NCBI GenBank assembly: GCA_002390285.1
Contig: DGPB01000014.1
Coordinates: 62,001-126,000 of the forward strand
Origin: Cellvibrionales bacterium UBA4451
Lineage (GTDB): Bacteria > Pseudomonadota > Gammaproteobacteria > Pseudomonadales > Porticoccaceae
Reading direction: 5' to 3'
Length of the DNA: 64,000 nt
The notes under the pieces are model-generated. The model was not told the DNA's origin, did not search any database, and saw only the letters and a program-made list of their open reading frames with translations. Both the position numbers and the translations under genes were made by a program. This document shows, one piece after another, positions 26,808 through 35,273 of this stretch (within the stretch, counting starts at the first letter, position 1; every line of letters starts with the position of its first letter).

Positions 26808-27689
26808 TTAACTCAGTAGGCCTGCTTGCTCTAGTGCGCCTCTTACTCGCGCATGGTAACAAGCAGACAATTCAGTCAATGGCAAACGGATTGCCTTTTG
26901 CATTAGGCCCATCTCGGCGACGGCCCATTTCACAGGAATAGGATTTGACTCAACAAACATTGCATCATGTACCGGGTTGAGACGTGCATTAATTTCCCGT
27001 GCTGCCTCAGCTTCTCCAGCTAGTGCCATACGGCACATCTGCGCCATCAAGCGAGGAGCCACATTTGCAGTAACCGATATATCACCGTGGCCACCCATTA
27101 AAATAAACGCCAATGCCGTACCGTCATCACCAGAATAAATGGCAAAATCATCAGGGCAACTATCAATCAACTCGCGAGCTCGACCCAAGTCACCAGTAGC
27201 ATCTTTAATGCCAATAATATTGGAGATTTCAGACAAACGGACAACGGTGTCAGGCAGCATATCACAGGCTGTGCGACCCGGAACATTGTAGAGAATTTGT
27301 GGAATATCCACGGCCTCTGCAATCATCTTATGGTGAAGATAAAGCCCCTCTTGGGTAGGCTTATTGTAATAAGGCGCTACCAATAAACAGGCATCTGCAC
27401 CGGCCTGCTGGGCCCGACGAGTCCATTCAATAGCCTCGCGTGTACAGTTGGCACCAGTGCCCGCAATAACCGGCACGCGACCATTAGCATCCTCTACGAT
27501 CGAGGCAATCGTCGCCATATGCTCCTGAACATCAAGAGTCGGCGACTCACCTGTCGTTCCCACCGCGACAATGGCGTTGGTACCCTCTTCAATATGCCAT
27601 TCCACCAGCCGTTTGAGGCCGTCCCAGTCCACTTCAAGACTATCGGGAATCATAGGGGTTACCAGAGCAACAATACTGCCGGTGATCAT
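26808..27689 (-). CDS. dapA: 4-hydroxy-tetrahydrodipicolinate synthase (DapA)
   Basis: The 293-residue aldolase condenses pyruvate and aspartate semialdehyde, the first committed step to DAP and lysine. The Schiff-base Lys162 is in IIGIKDATGD, Tyr134 in LYNVPGRT, and the GTTGESPTL loop is present. The ATG at 27689 has GAGG six bases upstream; an in-frame TTG further up is less likely. It is followed by bamC, as in E. coli and Pseudomonas. Confidence 0.96.
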   Translation of the reverse strand: MITGSIVALVTPMIPDSLEVDWDGLKRLVEWHIEEGTNAIVAVGTTGESPTLDVQEHMATIASIVEDANGRVPVIAGTGANCTREAIEWTRRAQQAGADACLLVAPYYNKPTQEGLYLHHKMIAEAVDIPQILYNVPGRTACDMLPDTVVRLSEISNIIGIKDATGDLGRARELIDSCPDDFAIYSGDDGTALAFILMGGHGDISVTANVAPRLMAQMCRMALAGEAEAAREINARLNPVHDAMFVESNPIPVKWAVAEMGLMQKAIRLPLTELSACYHARVRGALEQAGLLS

Positions 27690-27807
27690 CGTGCGCCTCA
27701 ATATTTGTCTAAATTTACGAAGGCGTAATGGTACTGACCCACGTCAGGCGGCACAAGCGTTTGCTGGTAGTTTTGACATACTCGTGGTTGGACGCCTACC
27801 CGACTCA

Positions 27808-28779
27808 CTACTTCTTTTTGGGATAGGGGCGAGATTCACCCTCAGGGCGCGTTTTGAAGCGGCGATGAACCCACAGATATTGATCCGGCTGTTCCAAGAT
27901 AAAGGCTTCTATCTTGCGATTAACTGTTTCTGCATCAGCCATATCGTCACCAGTGGGAAAGTTTTCTAATGGGGGATGAATGGTGACGCGATAACCCTCA
28001 TTATTCGGCAAGCGCACGTGAGAAAAAGGTAAAACTGCCGCATTGCCTATTTTCGCAAACTTAGCTGTTGCGGTAACCGACGCCGCCGTCACACCAAAAA
28101 AATGAGCGAACACACTTTGCTTGCGACCATAATCCTGATCTGGGGCATACCAGATAATCCGGCCATTACGAAGCGCCTTGAACATCCCACGGATATCTTC
28201 TCTCGGGTAAACAGCGCCAGCAAACTCTCGCGCACGCCGCCCCTTACTCTGAACATAATCATAGACTGCATTTTTATGAGTACGATACATGCCATCAATA
28301 GAATGTCTTGAGGACAACGCCGAAGCGCCCACTTCTAACGTGGTGTAATGAATCGCCATTAACAGTGCACCGCGACCCTGTAATGCGTCAATATTTTCCA
28401 TCCCTTCCAGCTGAATAAGCTTATTCAAGCGCTCAGTAGGCCACCACCAAGCCATACCGACTTCAAAGAAAGCGATACCATAACTGGTAAAATTATCACG
28501 CAACAATTGCTGGCGAGCTAACTCATCCACCTCGGGAAAACAGAGCTTGAGGTTAATCTCTCCCACTTGATAACGGTAGCCACCCAACGAATACATCAAT
28601 GTACCCAGCTGCTGACCAAGCCACATCATCACTGGATAGGGCAACATAACTAGCAATCTCCAGCACCCTATACCAAGCCACGTCAGCCAGTATCGAGGAT
28701 GTAGAAAGGCTCTCTGAAATTGTTGATTGTTACCCATGAACCACCGAGACAATATGTCAGGATACTTAAAAGGGGGCAT
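27808..28779 (-). CDS. lpxL: Lipid A acyltransferase (LpxL/HtrB family)
   Basis: The protein is up to 323 residues. The inner-membrane acyltransferase adds a secondary acyl chain (laurate in E. coli) to Kdo2-lipid IVA. The catalytic H-x4-E motif is in MAIHYTTLEVGASAL, followed by MYRTHKNAVYD and WYAPDQDYG, and the C-terminal DQYLWVHRRFKTRP block is typical. The first Met (28779) lacks a clear ribosome site. A second Met at 28737 (MGNNQQFQRAFLHPRYW) is nearer the usual start. It pairs functionally with lpxD at the left edge. Confidence 0.9.
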   Translation of the reverse strand: MPPFKYPDILSRWFMGNNQQFQRAFLHPRYWLTWLGIGCWRLLVMLPYPVMMWLGQQLGTLMYSLGGYRYQVGEINLKLCFPEVDELARQQLLRDNFTSYGIAFFEVGMAWWWPTERLNKLIQLEGMENIDALQGRGALLMAIHYTTLEVGASALSSRHSIDGMYRTHKNAVYDYVQSKGRRAREFAGAVYPREDIRGMFKALRNGRIIWYAPDQDYGRKQSVFAHFFGVTAASVTATAKFAKIGNAAVLPFSHVRLPNNEGYRVTIHPPLENFPTGDDMADAETVNRKIEAFILEQPDQYLWVHRRFKTRPEGESRPYPKKK

Positions 28780-28921
28780 TATAAGGGGGATGGCGGAGAA
28801 AAGGGATGGCTGCCCAAATGTTACGGCAAACTATTCTAAGAAAAACGACTGTTCAGAGAAAGGCAGATGTTCAAGGTATACAGAGCCCGACTGAAATGCT
28901 CAATACACCCCTAGAACCAAA

Positions 28922-29155
28922 TCACTCTCTCAACAAAGACTCCAGTTGATCGACAACTTCCGTCCAATCTGAATCTTCCGCAAGGGACTCTTGCAGAAAG
29001 GCCCGCTGGCTCTCAGTCCAAAAATCAGCCTGGGCAAGCCGCATCCCGCCACCCAATAGCTTGTGCTGAAGAAGAAAGCGTTCAATAGCGCGCTCATCTG
29101 AGGGCAACCCCAGCTGATCAAATAACACTGAAAGTGTGTGAACATTGGTATCCAT
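28922..29155 (-). CDS. DUF2789 family small protein
   Basis: This 77-residue protein with the opening MDTNVHTLSVLFDQLGLPS and the W-rich ADFWTESQRAFLQESLAEDS segment matches DUF2789, a small helical family in gammaproteobacteria with no known function. It stands alone between lpxL and fabV. No signal or membrane segment is present. Confidence 0.8.
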   Translation of the reverse strand: MDTNVHTLSVLFDQLGLPSDERAIERFLLQHKLLGGGMRLAQADFWTESQRAFLQESLAEDSDWTEVVDQLESLLRE

Positions 29156-29257
29156 ATCTTATTTATAGGGATAGCTTGATGAAAATTCAATGCTTAATTG
29201 CAGTAGCTCAGTGTCACTCTTGTTTCCCGAGCACAAGTCTCAGGAATCGATTCCCAT

Positions 29258-29290
29258 AAAAAAGGCATCACACACCGGGTGTAATGCCTT
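29258..29290 (-). terminator. Rho-independent terminator of fabV
   Basis: On the minus strand AAGGCAT (29284-29290) pairs with ATGCCTT (29262-29268), extended inside by ACAC/GTGT around a short loop. A run of six U follows (29258-29263). It begins 18 bp after the fabV stop codon. Confidence 0.85.
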
Positions 29291-29307
29291 CCATTAGCAC
29301 ACGTTGC

Positions 29308-30495
29308 TTAAACTAAATTTTTGATTTCCACTACTGGATCTACTTCCGCATCGTAGTCCACGCCATCAATATCAAACCCAAACAGATTTAGAAATTCATG
29401 TTTGTATTCTTGAAAGTCAGTAAGCTCAGCAAGGTTTTCCGTCGTGATCTGAGCCCAGGCTGACGCTACTTTATCTTGAATTTCCGGACGAAGCTCCAGC
29501 TCATCCACCCTCAACCGACCCTCCTCATCCAACCTTGGTGTATCGCTGTATAGACATTCGGTGTAGAGGCGATAAAGCTGCTCGATACACCCCTCATGAC
29601 TACCATCTGCTTTCATGGCCTTGAACAACAGCGACAGGTATAAAGGCATAATTGGGATAGCAGAACTAGCCTGAGTGACCACCGCTTTTAATACCGATAC
29701 CCGGGCATCACCACCCGTAGCAGCCAGCTTTTCACGAATACCGATCACCTTCTTGTCTAAATCCTTCTTGGCTTGGCCAATCGTGCCATGCCAATACAAA
29801 TCCCACGTGACCTTTTCACCCACATAGGTAAAGGCCGTGGCTTTAGCGCCGTCAGCCAGAACATCAGCTTCACTCAGTGCATCCATCCACATCTGCCAAT
29901 CTTCACCACCCATCACAGCGATGGTATTGGAGACATCGTCGTCACTGGCAGCTTCAAGACTAAATTCCTGAATCTCTTCCTTGTCAGTGTTAATACCCCG
30001 CAACGTCACATCTTTACCAATAGGCTTAAGGGTTGAATTAAACACCTCACCTGTTTTGGGATGCTGACGGCGTGGTGAGGCCAAGCTATAGATCACCAGA
30101 TCAACCTGCCCCATATCAGCCTTAATGGTCTCAATCGTCTTTTGCTTGATCTCATCAGAAAAAGCATCGCCGTTAATGCTTTTAGCGTACAAACCGTCTT
30201 GTTCAGCAAACTTATGAAATGCTGCGGAGTTATACCAACCGGCAGAACCTGATTTCTTTTCAGTGCCCTCTTTTTCAAAAAAGAGCCCCAGAGTCGATGC
30301 ACCACCACCAAAGGCTGCACCAATACGTGCTGCCAACCCGTAGCCTGTAGAGGAACCAATCACCAATACACGCTTAGGTCCATCAATAGGCGCCTGACGT
30401 TTGATATAGTCGATCTGATTTTTGACATTAGCCTCACAGCCCACCGGGTGGGTGGTAATACACATAAAGCCACGAACTCTTGGTTTAATAATCAT
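29308..30495 (-). CDS. fabV: FabV, NADH-dependent trans-2-enoyl-ACP reductase
   Basis: The 395-residue enzyme carries out the last reduction of each fatty-acid elongation cycle and is a triclosan-resistant alternative to FabI. MIIKPRVRGFMCITTHPVGC starts the protein. The nucleotide fold GSSTGYGLAARI and the catalytic Y-x8-K pair in YWHGTIGQAKK are clear. The ATG at 30495 has GGAG about 8 nt upstream. It has its own terminator and stands as a single gene. Confidence 0.96.
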   Translation of the reverse strand: MIIKPRVRGFMCITTHPVGCEANVKNQIDYIKRQAPIDGPKRVLVIGSSTGYGLAARIGAAFGGGASTLGLFFEKEGTEKKSGSAGWYNSAAFHKFAEQDGLYAKSINGDAFSDEIKQKTIETIKADMGQVDLVIYSLASPRRQHPKTGEVFNSTLKPIGKDVTLRGINTDKEEIQEFSLEAASDDDVSNTIAVMGGEDWQMWMDALSEADVLADGAKATAFTYVGEKVTWDLYWHGTIGQAKKDLDKKVIGIREKLAATGGDARVSVLKAVVTQASSAIPIMPLYLSLLFKAMKADGSHEGCIEQLYRLYTECLYSDTPRLDEEGRLRVDELELRPEIQDKVASAWAQITTENLAELTDFQEYKHEFLNLFGFDIDGVDYDAEVDPVVEIKNLV

Positions 30496-30636
30496 TCCCA
30501 ATCTCCACAGGGTGCCCTCTCGGGCTGCTTGTCAGTTTAGATTCAATCAGTTTGAAATAGGCCGCAATGATACCTTGAAGGTTCTACCTGACCAAGAAAT
30601 GTCCTTGTATTAAACGCCATAACAACTTGAAACCCC

Positions 30637-30662
30637 ACGTTAGGCCAAATTTGGCCTAACGT
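30637..30662. promoter_or_regulatory. 26-bp perfect palindrome upstream of the DoxX gene
   Basis: ACGTTAGGCCAAA and its exact reverse complement abut with no spacer. The palindrome ends 65 bp before the DoxX start codon. A plausible -10 (TAATAT, 30685-30690) places it at or just above the -35 region. It has no U tract, so it is not a terminator. The form suggests an operator for a dimeric regulator; which one is unknown. Confidence 0.6.
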
Positions 30663-30727
30663 ACTATCCCGGAAACAAATACGCTAATATGATTAAAAAA
30701 TCGCCCGCGAGAGAGATGAGTTAAGCC

Positions 30728-31123
30728 ATGCGCCACCAAGAATCTATAGCCAAATTACTACTACGCCTCACTGTTGGCATTCTGATCCTGTTACACGGTG
30801 CTGCCAAAATCATCCACCCTGAGACACTTGAGTTTATCAGCCAAAATCTGTCTGATATCGGTCTGCCGCCATTCTTGGCCTATGCGGTTTATCTGGGCGA
30901 AATAGTTGCCCCACTAATGATTATTTTTGGTTACTACGCCCGTGTTGGCGGACTGCTAGTGGTATTCAATATGGTGTTCGCCATACTATTAGTCCACAGC
31001 GGCCAACTCTTTCAACTCACCTCACACGGAGGTTGGGCACTAGAACTTCAGGGGCTTTATCTGATCGGTGGGCTCGCCATCATGCTCTTGGGTAGCGGCA
31101 GGTATGCCATCAGAAAGGAATAA
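30728..31123 (+). CDS. DoxX-family membrane protein
   Basis: The 131-residue protein with four predicted membrane helices matches the DoxX family, with RLTVGILILLHGAAKI in the first helix, YAVYLGEIVAPLMIIFGYYAR in the second pair and a conserved GG near residue 77. DoxX proteins have been linked to thiosulfate oxidation and to redox stress, but no activity can be assigned here. It is a single gene behind a strong palindrome. Confidence 0.82.
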   Translation: MRHQESIAKLLLRLTVGILILLHGAAKIIHPETLEFISQNLSDIGLPPFLAYAVYLGEIVAPLMIIFGYYARVGGLLVVFNMVFAILLVHSGQLFQLTSHGGWALELQGLYLIGGLAIMLLGSGRYAIRKE

Positions 31124-31272
31124 TAGCTAACACGCACACCAACTATTCTCTAAAGGGCCTAATGCAAAAATGTGGCAACCCACCGCCTATCTGGTAGAAT
31201 TCTTCGCCTTAAATTATCCAAGCCCTGCCGAACAGATGTCAGGCGCTGATCACTCCAAATAGGTGGTTTGAC

Positions 31273-32376
31273 ATGAGTCTCGCAAACAAAGTATTGGCCG
31301 TTAATAACGATCTTCCCATTCGTACTGACGGCCCCGTTCACAGCGGCAAAGTACGCTCCGTCTATTGGCTCACCGCAGATGATAGCCGCCGCCTGATTAC
31401 AGAGCGTGGCTATGACGTGGCTGCCGATGCACCACTGGCCATAATGGTCATCAGCGATCGTATTTCTGCGTTCGACTGCATCTGGCACGGCGAAGGTGGA
31501 ATGAATGGCGTACCCGGTAAAGGTGCGGCATTGAATGCCATTTCAAACCACTGGTTTAAACTGTTTCGTGAGCAAGGGCTGGCTGACAGCCATATTCTGG
31601 AGATCCCCCATCCTTTTGTGTGGATCGTTCAGAAAGCAAAACCCGTGATGATCGAAGCCATTTGCCGACAGTACGTCACCGGCTCCATGTGGCGCGCCTA
31701 TTCAAAAGGCGAGCGGGAATTTTGTGGCATCCAACTCCCCAATGATTTAAAAAAGGATCAGAAACTCCCAGAACTACTCATAACCCCCTCCACCAAAGGG
31801 GTTCTCAAGGGTCTTCCCGGAGTACCTGAAGCTGACGACGTCAACATTACCCGTGCCGATATCGAAAATAACTACCAAGCCTTTAATTTCACCGGCATTG
31901 AAGACATCAACCGGTACGAAACACTGCTGAAAGAAGGCTTTGATGTGATCAGCGACGAACTGGCCAAATTAGACCAGATCTTTGTGGACACCAAATTTGA
32001 ATTTGGCTACGTCACCGACAAAGCCGGCAACCAAAAACTGATCTATATGGACGAAGTCGGCACCCCCGACTCCTCCCGTATTTGGGATGGCCCCAGCTAC
32101 CGCGATGGCCAAGTAGTGGAAAACTCCAAAGAGAGCTTCCGTCAGTTATTACTGAACCACTTCCCCGACCCCGACATCCTGCTCAACAAAGACCGTATGG
32201 ACGAGCGCCAAGCACTGGCCAGAGATAACGCCCTGCCGGAATCGGTACTCATGGACGTGTCGGCAACCTATGTCTCCATCGCGGAGAAAATTACCGGCGA
32301 AAAACTCAATCTATCGGAAAACCCCAAAGCGGAAATTATTGATATACTCGATAAGCAATACGGGCTGATTGAATAA
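31273..32376 (+). CDS. purC: SAICAR synthetase (PurC, long form)
   Basis: The 367-residue enzyme joins aspartate to CAIR in purine synthesis. SGKVRSVYWL, VISDRISAFDCIW, PSTKG, FVDTKFEFGYV and the catalytic/ATP segment MDEVGTPDSSRIW are the family blocks. It is longer than the compact 237-residue E. coli enzyme and belongs to the long-form group. AGGTGG precedes the ATG at a good distance. No other purine gene is near. Confidence 0.95.
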   Translation: MSLANKVLAVNNDLPIRTDGPVHSGKVRSVYWLTADDSRRLITERGYDVAADAPLAIMVISDRISAFDCIWHGEGGMNGVPGKGAALNAISNHWFKLFREQGLADSHILEIPHPFVWIVQKAKPVMIEAICRQYVTGSMWRAYSKGEREFCGIQLPNDLKKDQKLPELLITPSTKGVLKGLPGVPEADDVNITRADIENNYQAFNFTGIEDINRYETLLKEGFDVISDELAKLDQIFVDTKFEFGYVTDKAGNQKLIYMDEVGTPDSSRIWDGPSYRDGQVVENSKESFRQLLLNHFPDPDILLNKDRMDERQALARDNALPESVLMDVSATYVSIAEKITGEKLNLSENPKAEIIDILDKQYGLIE

Positions 32377-32396
32377 CGATAAAAAAATCAAAAAAA

Positions 32397-32546
32397 TAGG
32401 GTCATGTACAACTTTTTCTGTCTTGTCTGGATGGTATAAAATTACAAAATATATTTCTACAGGTTACAAGAATGCAACCATATCAAGGCGCCCTCGTTTT
32501 TTCCCGGTAGGGCTTCCCCAGCAGACATAAGTTGTACCTGATACTA
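32397..32546 (+). mobile_element. MITE-like repeat, copy A (decayed REP-associated transposase element)
   Basis: This 150-bp unit is nearly identical to 33197-33348. Its ends are imperfect inverted repeats, TAGGGTCATGTACAAC on the left and the complement of TAGTATCAGGTACAAC on the right. The interior holds the same 5' leader and a transposase-like start that is damaged here: ATA instead of ATG, and one G lost after the RRPRF codons. Likely a non-autonomous remnant of a Y1/RAYT-type element with the body of the gene deleted. Confidence 0.7.
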
Positions 32547-32570
32547 CTTATTCATACTTTTTTGTGACTG

Positions 32571-33089
32571 TTAATAATCAGAGTGAAGCTTTTCATCCAA
32601 TAAACGACCCCACCAAAAATTATAAGGATGCACGGTAAAAACCTGCTTATCCCCTTGATACACGGGATACCCGTTATTTGCCCACTCGAAAATTGAACCC
32701 TCTAAATTGTAGATATGTTTATATCCACGTTCTTGAAGCTGCTTGGCAAGAAATGCAGAACGATAACCGACTGAACAATACAGAATAGTAATGCGGTTCT
32801 TTTCTTGTTTGTCTAAAATAGCCATCACTCGCTCTATCTTTGGCGTTAGCTTTGCACCGTGAATTTGGCTTACTGAATATTCTTCTGGCTCTCGCACATC
32901 TAACAACAAGGGCAATTGTCTCGAAGTGGCAGATAACTTTTCGCGAAGCTGCTCGATAGAAACATATTTTATCGTAGGATATTCAACCCGAATTTTACTT
33001 TTTATATCAAGTAATGGGTTATCTTTTTGGCTGGCGAACGCCGATGTAGCTATCAATAACAAACTGAAAAAGGATACCCTAAGAAACAT
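32571..33089 (-). CDS. Periplasmic rhodanese-like protein
   Basis: This 172-residue protein has a signal peptide (MFLRVSFFSLLLIATSAFA) and one rhodanese domain. LLLDVREPEEYSVSQIHGA precedes the active-site loop CSVGYR with Cys105. Family members transfer sulfane sulfur; the substrate is unknown. The start at 33089 is chosen because it gives the signal peptide. The gene lies alone between the two copies of the MITE-like repeat, so it may have been moved or duplicated with them. Confidence 0.82.
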   Translation of the reverse strand: MFLRVSFFSLLLIATSAFASQKDNPLLDIKSKIRVEYPTIKYVSIEQLREKLSATSRQLPLLLDVREPEEYSVSQIHGAKLTPKIERVMAILDKQEKNRITILYCSVGYRSAFLAKQLQERGYKHIYNLEGSIFEWANNGYPVYQGDKQVFTVHPYNFWWGRLLDEKLHSDY

Positions 33090-33146
33090 TGAACTTTGGT
33101 TCCTACCAACACATGTGTAACTCACATTGTAGTTCTCTTTCTCACA

Positions 33147-33174
33147 TAACGCCCGCAGCAGTGGCGAGGCGTTA
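33147..33174. repeat. Short GC-rich hairpin beside repeat copy B
   Basis: TAACGCC (33147-33153) and GGCGTTA (33168-33174) are perfect arms, extended inward by CGC/GCG with one bulged A. The hairpin sits upstream of the rhodanese gene and 22 bp before repeat copy B. It looks a little like an integron attC fold but is far too short and lacks the core sites. Confidence 0.4.
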
Positions 33175-33196
33175 GCCAAAAAAACGTAGAAAAAAG

Positions 33197-33348
33197 TAGG
33201 GTCAAGTACAACTTTTTCTGTCTTGTCTGGATGGTATAAAATTACAAAATATATTTCTACAGGTTACAAGAATACAACCATGTCAAGGCGCCCTCGTTTT
33301 TTGCCCGGTAGGACTTCCCCAGCAGACATAAATTTGTACCTGACCCTA
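33197..33348 (+). mobile_element. MITE-like repeat, copy B, with transposase start codon region
   Basis: This 152-bp copy has better-kept ends: TAGGGTCAAGTACAAC on the left and the complement of TAGGGTCAGGTACAAA on the right (two mismatches in 16). Inside, ATG starts the frame MSRRPRFLPG, which is the N terminus typical of REP-associated tyrosine (Y1) transposases. The frame then loses all similarity, and the rest of the gene is missing. Homology with copy A continues a few bases past the right end (CTTATTC). Confidence 0.75.
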
Positions 33349-33357
33349 CTTATTCCT

Positions 33358-34854
33358 TTACTCGACTATTTCAGGATCGCCTGGCTTCCAGCTTTGGTCA
33401 TAGAAGGTTTCTAGCGGTCCGTAGAGACGAAAAATAGTATTCCAGCCTTTTCCCGGCACTGTCTGTATCCAGTTCTTTTCCATACCCTTAGGTGGTTTAG
33501 GCGCAAAGTAAATATCGAACGAACCGTCGGCATTGGACTTTAAACCTTCCGTGTTGTTATCAAGCCCCGGAAAGCGCTGATCCGTTTGAAGCATGGAACG
33601 TGTCTGATTGTCGTACAGCGTAAATGACCAAAAATCCTTCGCCGGTACATTCGGCGGGAGATGGATTTTGTAAGTCTTGCTACCATCTAGCGAGTCGCCC
33701 GCTTTATCCAGATAAGCGATGGCGTACTGCGAGCCTTTGCCAACATTGCGGATCGCCATTGCGGGCGTGATACCCGTCGCATAAAAGTGCATATAGGTGC
33801 GTGAGTCTAGCAGGCGTGCACCGTCGATCAGAAAGTCATAGCGTCCATCGATAAATGGGTTTGTCCACACTCGTTCACCTGGATAGAGGTAGTGACGCTG
33901 GTCCGAAGGACGAGCGGTCAGCGCGCGGGCCGTGACTGAGCCAATCGCCGCCGCTTCAGTAAGTATCTTTTTCATGCGGGCATCGGGACTAAATTCCCTT
34001 CCCTTGACAATACCAATCGCGGCAAGCAAACCGCGAATTTCAGGATCCAGCCCCTCAATGGGCTCTGCCTGAATCACAGCATTGATCTCTTCCCAATAGC
34101 CAAAGTCCATGCGGTGTATTGTATTATGGGGTTTGCCCGACATATTGACGAAATTCATCTTAGGGGGATTGTCTTTTTGCGATAGTGGGTAGACTCGAAA
34201 TAACTTTTTCGTTTGGTCAATAGCCTGCTTGGTTGAGCCCTCCACTTGAAAACCCCGCCAAGGCATCCAGTTACCATGAGTGGTCGTGCGCGCCACGTGA
34301 TAACCGTCAGGTACATCACCCGTGTAGCCCGGTGGCAAGAGCAGGAATTTGCCGCCTTTGCCGCGATCCGGACCTGCATTACCAAAATCCATAACATAGT
34401 TGAACCAGGCATTATCAATAAAACCCAGCACATTAGGAGGCGTCTCTATGACTAGCGGTTCATCGCCGATCTCAAGCCAAATAACTTGGTAGATCGATAC
34501 TGTATTTGGCGTTAGCCACAGGGCCTTTGAATCCATCAGGTCTTCGAATAGCAACCCGGTGTAATTGGCGGGGCCAAACTCGAGCAGCCCCTCTTTCATG
34601 GCGTACAAGGATGCTACTTGTAACGTCGAGAGGAAGGCTTGTGTAGCTCGCTGCAGATCCAGATTGTCGTAAACGAGCTGTGTAGTCTTACTATCCGGCA
34701 CGCCATCGAACGATCTAAGTGTTCCAATGCTGGTTTTCAGCTCGTCGGGGGTGGCAACCCCTGGTGGCGTGTCTGTATACATCTTCATGTTTTTCGGTTC
34801 TTCCGCCCAACCCAGATTGGTTATCATCAGTAGAGCCCAGCTACTCGTTATCAA
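33358..34854 (-). CDS. DUF1254/DUF1214 secreted protein
   Basis: The 498-residue protein has an N-terminal secretion signal, a DUF1254 domain (about residues 60-200; GLLEFGPANYTGLLFEDLMD, LEIGDEPLVIETPPN) and a C-terminal DUF1214 domain (about 370-480; FWSFTLYDNQTRSML). These exported proteins are common in marine bacteria and have no established role. The only in-frame start is TTG at 34854. An ATG at 34869-34871 would give MKVKK and a perfect signal peptide if one A were restored to the six-A run at 34858-34863, so the 5' end may be frameshifted. Confidence 0.8.
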   Translation of the reverse strand: MITSSWALLMITNLGWAEEPKNMKMYTDTPPGVATPDELKTSIGTLRSFDGVPDSKTTQLVYDNLDLQRATQAFLSTLQVASLYAMKEGLLEFGPANYTGLLFEDLMDSKALWLTPNTVSIYQVIWLEIGDEPLVIETPPNVLGFIDNAWFNYVMDFGNAGPDRGKGGKFLLLPPGYTGDVPDGYHVARTTTHGNWMPWRGFQVEGSTKQAIDQTKKLFRVYPLSQKDNPPKMNFVNMSGKPHNTIHRMDFGYWEEINAVIQAEPIEGLDPEIRGLLAAIGIVKGREFSPDARMKKILTEAAAIGSVTARALTARPSDQRHYLYPGERVWTNPFIDGRYDFLIDGARLLDSRTYMHFYATGITPAMAIRNVGKGSQYAIAYLDKAGDSLDGSKTYKIHLPPNVPAKDFWSFTLYDNQTRSMLQTDQRFPGLDNNTEGLKSNADGSFDIYFAPKPPKGMEKNWIQTVPGKGWNTIFRLYGPLETFYDQSWKPGDPEIVE

Positions 34855-34871
34855 TAATTTTTTACTTTCAT

Positions 34872-35273
34872 TTTGCTACTCATCCGAGTTTTAGTGTGTA
34901 AGCTCAAGGTCAGCTAACAGCTTATTCAAAAGCCTATGGCCTTATATCACTTTGGCCCCCTTATCTCGGAGCCAATGATTTTATGCCAAGGCTATTTTTG
35001 TTTATAAACAATCAGTTGGAGAACACAGGAGAATTCTGTCATTTGGCAAAAGAAGCCTAATCCCTGTTATTATTTTCCAATCCCTTTCCACTGATAATAA
35101 ATCAACACCTTAATAAGATTATATACTTAATACCACTTTTTCCGTGAACAGAAGCCTATGGCTCCTGATTTCGGTAAAGGGATGGAGGTTAAAAGGATCG
35201 GTGTTAAAGAGATCGGTAAAATTTGATCATTGCTAGTGTTTATATTTTTCAGCCACTCCATGCTGGGCTGTAA
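34872..35273. other. Gene-free stretch between the DUF1254 gene and alr
   Basis: This stretch of about 400 bp is AT-rich, with stops in all frames. The only structure I see is a partial direct repeat (GATCGGT at two places near 35200) and scattered TATA-like -10 matches. No RNA gene, terminator or coding remnant is recognisable. Confidence 0.4.

Noticed and set aside
33147..33174. Integron attC site
   Set aside because: The arms resemble one superficially, but the structure is only 28 bp and the RYYYAAC/GTTRRRY core sites do not match; no integrase is present.
33223..33414. 63-codon ORF as a real gene
   Set aside because: Its middle is only the first ten codons of a transposase; the rest comes from element ends and flanking DNA.
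34155..34455. Small frames on both strands inside the DUF1254 gene
   Set aside because: Shadow frames of a recognised protein without start signals of their own.
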